From Pandoraea oxalativorans (GTDB lineage Bacteria; Pseudomonadota; Gammaproteobacteria; Burkholderiales; Burkholderiaceae), in the NCBI RefSeq assembly GCF_000972785.3, contig NZ_CP011518.2, positions 496,001 through 560,000 on the forward strand: a DNA stretch of 64,000 nt, written 5' to 3'. Below, piece after piece: positions 62,338-64,000 of the stretch (position 1 is the first letter of the stretch; each line of letters begins with the position of its first letter). Under the pieces are notes generated by a model that saw nothing but the letters and a program-made list of their open reading frames with translations, did no database searches and was not told the origin of the DNA. The position numbers and the translations under genes are program-made.

Positions 62338-63419
62338 GCATTGAGCGCGAGTGCACGCGGTTCAGGTGTTCGCTCGATAGCGGCCCGGGCGCGCCCGCGG
62401 ACAATCGCGGCAAGATGTGCACGACGGCCGGTTGCGGCAAGCGAGAAGGCGGCGCTTTTGCGAAAGCCAAGTGTCGTTTCTGGAAGTTACCGCCGCCTTG
62501 TCATTAGGTCGTATTCCTTCACGATCGAAGCCTCGACCCGGCGACACCGAAATCGGTGCCGAAGGGGCGAGAAGCTCAGGCGCCAACGCGGCATTTGCAA
62601 AGCGGCGGCGACACCGTGCGCGACCTCGGACGACACGGCGACGCCAAGGCGGGCCACTGGCGCGGCGGGCTCCGGCCCGCACTTGTTTGCCGCCGTGCGC
62701 GCGGGTGTCGAAGACGATCGTGCTGAGCGATCGGCGCTCGTCGACGGCTACACAGGCGGCGCCCGCGGCACTTGGGCGGGGACGTCGGGCGCAGCCCCGC
62801 TCACCGGCGCATGGCGTTGGGCCTTAATGCCGCGACGAGACGGAGGCCGATCGCGGCGCTCGACCAGGCGTTGCTCCAGCACCTGGGCGTGACGAAGACC
62901 GGGGGCGCGGGGGACGGCGGTACGCCCCTCGCACTCGCCAGCCAGACGTTCCGGTCGCTACGCTCGCGCCTGGGCGCAGAGATTCGCTTCGCGTTGCCGG
63001 TGTCTGTGGCGGACGCGTTGCGCGAGCGTCTGCAGCCGACGTGACATCACGAGCTCCTTGACGGTGCGAGGTCGCGCGCGTCAACGCGCAGCGCCCGATT
63101 TCGCGAGGGAGGCACGAGTATGGCTATTCAGTAACGCATCGTCATCGCCCATCGCTTGCTTACCCGCGATGGCCTTGGTGGCGGAGAACGATCTCATATC
63201 CGACGCGATGACACGCTTGTCCCTCGCGACAACCCTGACCCGACGGAGGCGGGCACTAGGCACGTTTCAGATGACAGGTTGCTTTTTCGATCACGCGATG
63301 TGCGCGCTTCAGTGTTGTGTGGGGGCCATCAAGTGACGATATTGCTTTCCAAACAAAAACCCCCGTCGATTCTCATGCGAAACGCAATCGATGACGGGCT
63401 CAGATCAGGGTATTCAAAA
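62338..63419. other. Unassigned region with degraded coding sequence
   Basis: GC-rich open frames on both strands. The most protein-like is 62772-63044 (+): NAATRRRPIAALDQALLQHL and LGAEIRFALPVSVADALRER read like the end of a real protein, but its beginning is not in one frame. The minus frame at 63081-63263 (RVIASDMRSFSATKAIAGKQ) is also protein-like. I cannot name either. Confidence 0.35.
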
Positions 63420-63575
63420 ATGATGGCTTTGCCGTTTTTGATTTTCTTCGTCAGCGTGGTGGCGATCTTACGCGACAGAAACGTTGTGGCGCTGTATGCC
63501 GGAGGACTGGCTATTGCTTCGACATTAGTGCTTTTCTTTTGCCACGCGACCAGTGCTCTGGGGCTAAACTTTTGA
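63420..63575 (+). CDS. DUF5993-like small membrane protein
   Basis: 51 aa from ATG 63420 (a second ATG follows at once). It has two transmembrane helices (LPFLIFFVSVVAILRDRNVV; GGLAIASTLVLFFCHATS) and the ending ALGLNF, as in DUF5993 proteins. These usually accompany dsbB. It lies 11 bp before dsbB on the same strand, an operon. A longer in-frame start at 63376 is possible. Confidence 0.75.
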   Translation: MMALPFLIFFVSVVAILRDRNVVALYAGGLAIASTLVLFFCHATSALGLNF

Positions 63576-63586
63576 CGAGGTGCGGT

Positions 63587-64000
63587 ATGTCCCGAAATTT
63601 CTCTCAGACCTTCAATGTCGCCGCACTCGTGCTTATCAGTGTGGCACTCGTCGGTGCCTTCTTCGAACAATTTGTAAAGCACGAACTGCCGTGCCCGCTT
63701 TGTCTTTTGCAACGCGCCGCGTTTATCGGCGTGGGGATTGGTTTGGCGATGAACATACGGTTCGGCGCCAAACCCTCGCACTACGTGATAGCCCTGGTTG
63801 CGACAGCGATCGGGCTAGTCATTTCCGGTCGTCAGACGTTGCTTCATGTCGCTCCCGGCGCCGATCCTTATGGCAGTGCGCTCTGGGGACTACATTTGTA
63901 TGTCTGGTCGTTTCTGCTCTTCGTCGCAATCGGCGCGGCGATTGTACTGATGCTGATATCGGAGTGGGCGCATCAATCCTCTGGCGCGCCGATGTTGCGT
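63587..64000 (+). CDS. dsbB: Disulfide bond formation protein DsbB, 3' end beyond window
   Basis: 138 codons from ATG 63587 with GACGAGGTGCGG upstream, open to the right edge. Helix 1 is FNVAALVLISVALVGAFFEQ. The first redox pair is CPLC in LPCPLCLLQRAAFIG (about residues 35-50), the quinone-proximal CxxC of DsbB. Further helices include SHYVIALVATAIGLVISGRQ and WGLHLYVWSFLLFVAIGAA. The second periplasmic Cys pair is not visible between HVAPGADPYGSALWGLHLYV, so it may be a shortened or DsbI-like variant. Confidence 0.8.
   Translation, partial: MSRNFSQTFNVAALVLISVALVGAFFEQFVKHELPCPLCLLQRAAFIGVGIGLAMNIRFGAKPSHYVIALVATAIGLVISGRQTLLHVAPGADPYGSALWGLHLYVWSFLLFVAIGAAIVLMLISEWAHQSSGAPMLR

Overview
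The window is GC-rich, heavily rearranged accessory DNA, most likely plasmid or megaplasmid sequence from the Burkholderiaceae. The insertion sequences, the StbABC/MobF/VirB conjugation module and the small stress proteins resemble Burkholderia-type replicons. An insertion-sequence-laden endosymbiont such as Mycetohabitans would fit, but that is inference and was not tested. No rRNA, tRNA or CRISPR array was seen.

Layout. 1-6.7 kb: an AT-rich ORF running off the left edge, a Fic-like candidate effector, IS256 and SRAP-peptidase remnants, a LexA-box-controlled small protein, and a three-gene minus-strand group (79-aa peptide, 2OG-Fe(II) oxygenase, PCMT-like methyltransferase). 6.8-19.1 kb: decayed plasmid backbone (a duplicated block, a DUF932 fragment) overrun by IS66, IS3/IS2, IS21, IS110, ISL3 and IS256 elements, several nested with visible target duplications. 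19.2-26.4 kb: a stress-type island with four ferritin-like proteins, a NUDIX hydrolase and an ABC exporter. 26.5-36.3 kb: a helicase remnant, the second LexA-box gene copy, a family of small paralogous proteins, a second copy of the duplicated block, a parB pseudogene, an IS3 element split by the IS2-like element, and a cold-shock gene.

36.4-55.1 kb is the intact core: a complete-looking conjugation system read on the minus strand. From its upstream end it runs RHH regulator, virB2-virB3-virB4-virB5-virB7-like-small membrane protein-virB6-virB8-virB9-virB10-virB11-virB1, TrbM-like protein, PLD nuclease, coupling ATPase, MobF relaxase-helicase, then stbA-stbB-stbC. It should build a mating channel, nick and unwind the plasmid, and stabilise its inheritance. 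A divergent pair of RHH proteins shares a palindromic operator at its head.

55.3-58.1 kb holds a compact cargo of MHS-type transporter, ThiE/TenI-like enzyme and LuxR-type regulator. 58.2-63.4 kb is mostly wreckage: serine recombinase, a frameshifted TPR protein, IS6 and IS3 scraps, an AAA ATPase, parA and an orphan LexA-like box. A DUF5993-dsbB pair runs off the right edge.

The least ordinary signals are: (i) two paralogous SOS-type promoters in which a perfect LexA box abuts the -10 of an uncharacterised 113-aa protein; (ii) the peptide/oxygenase/PCMT-like cluster, which has the architecture of a possible peptide-modification locus; (iii) the Fic-like protein with a 20-residue tandem repeat. 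All functional calls come from reading the sequence and from family knowledge; no database search was possible.
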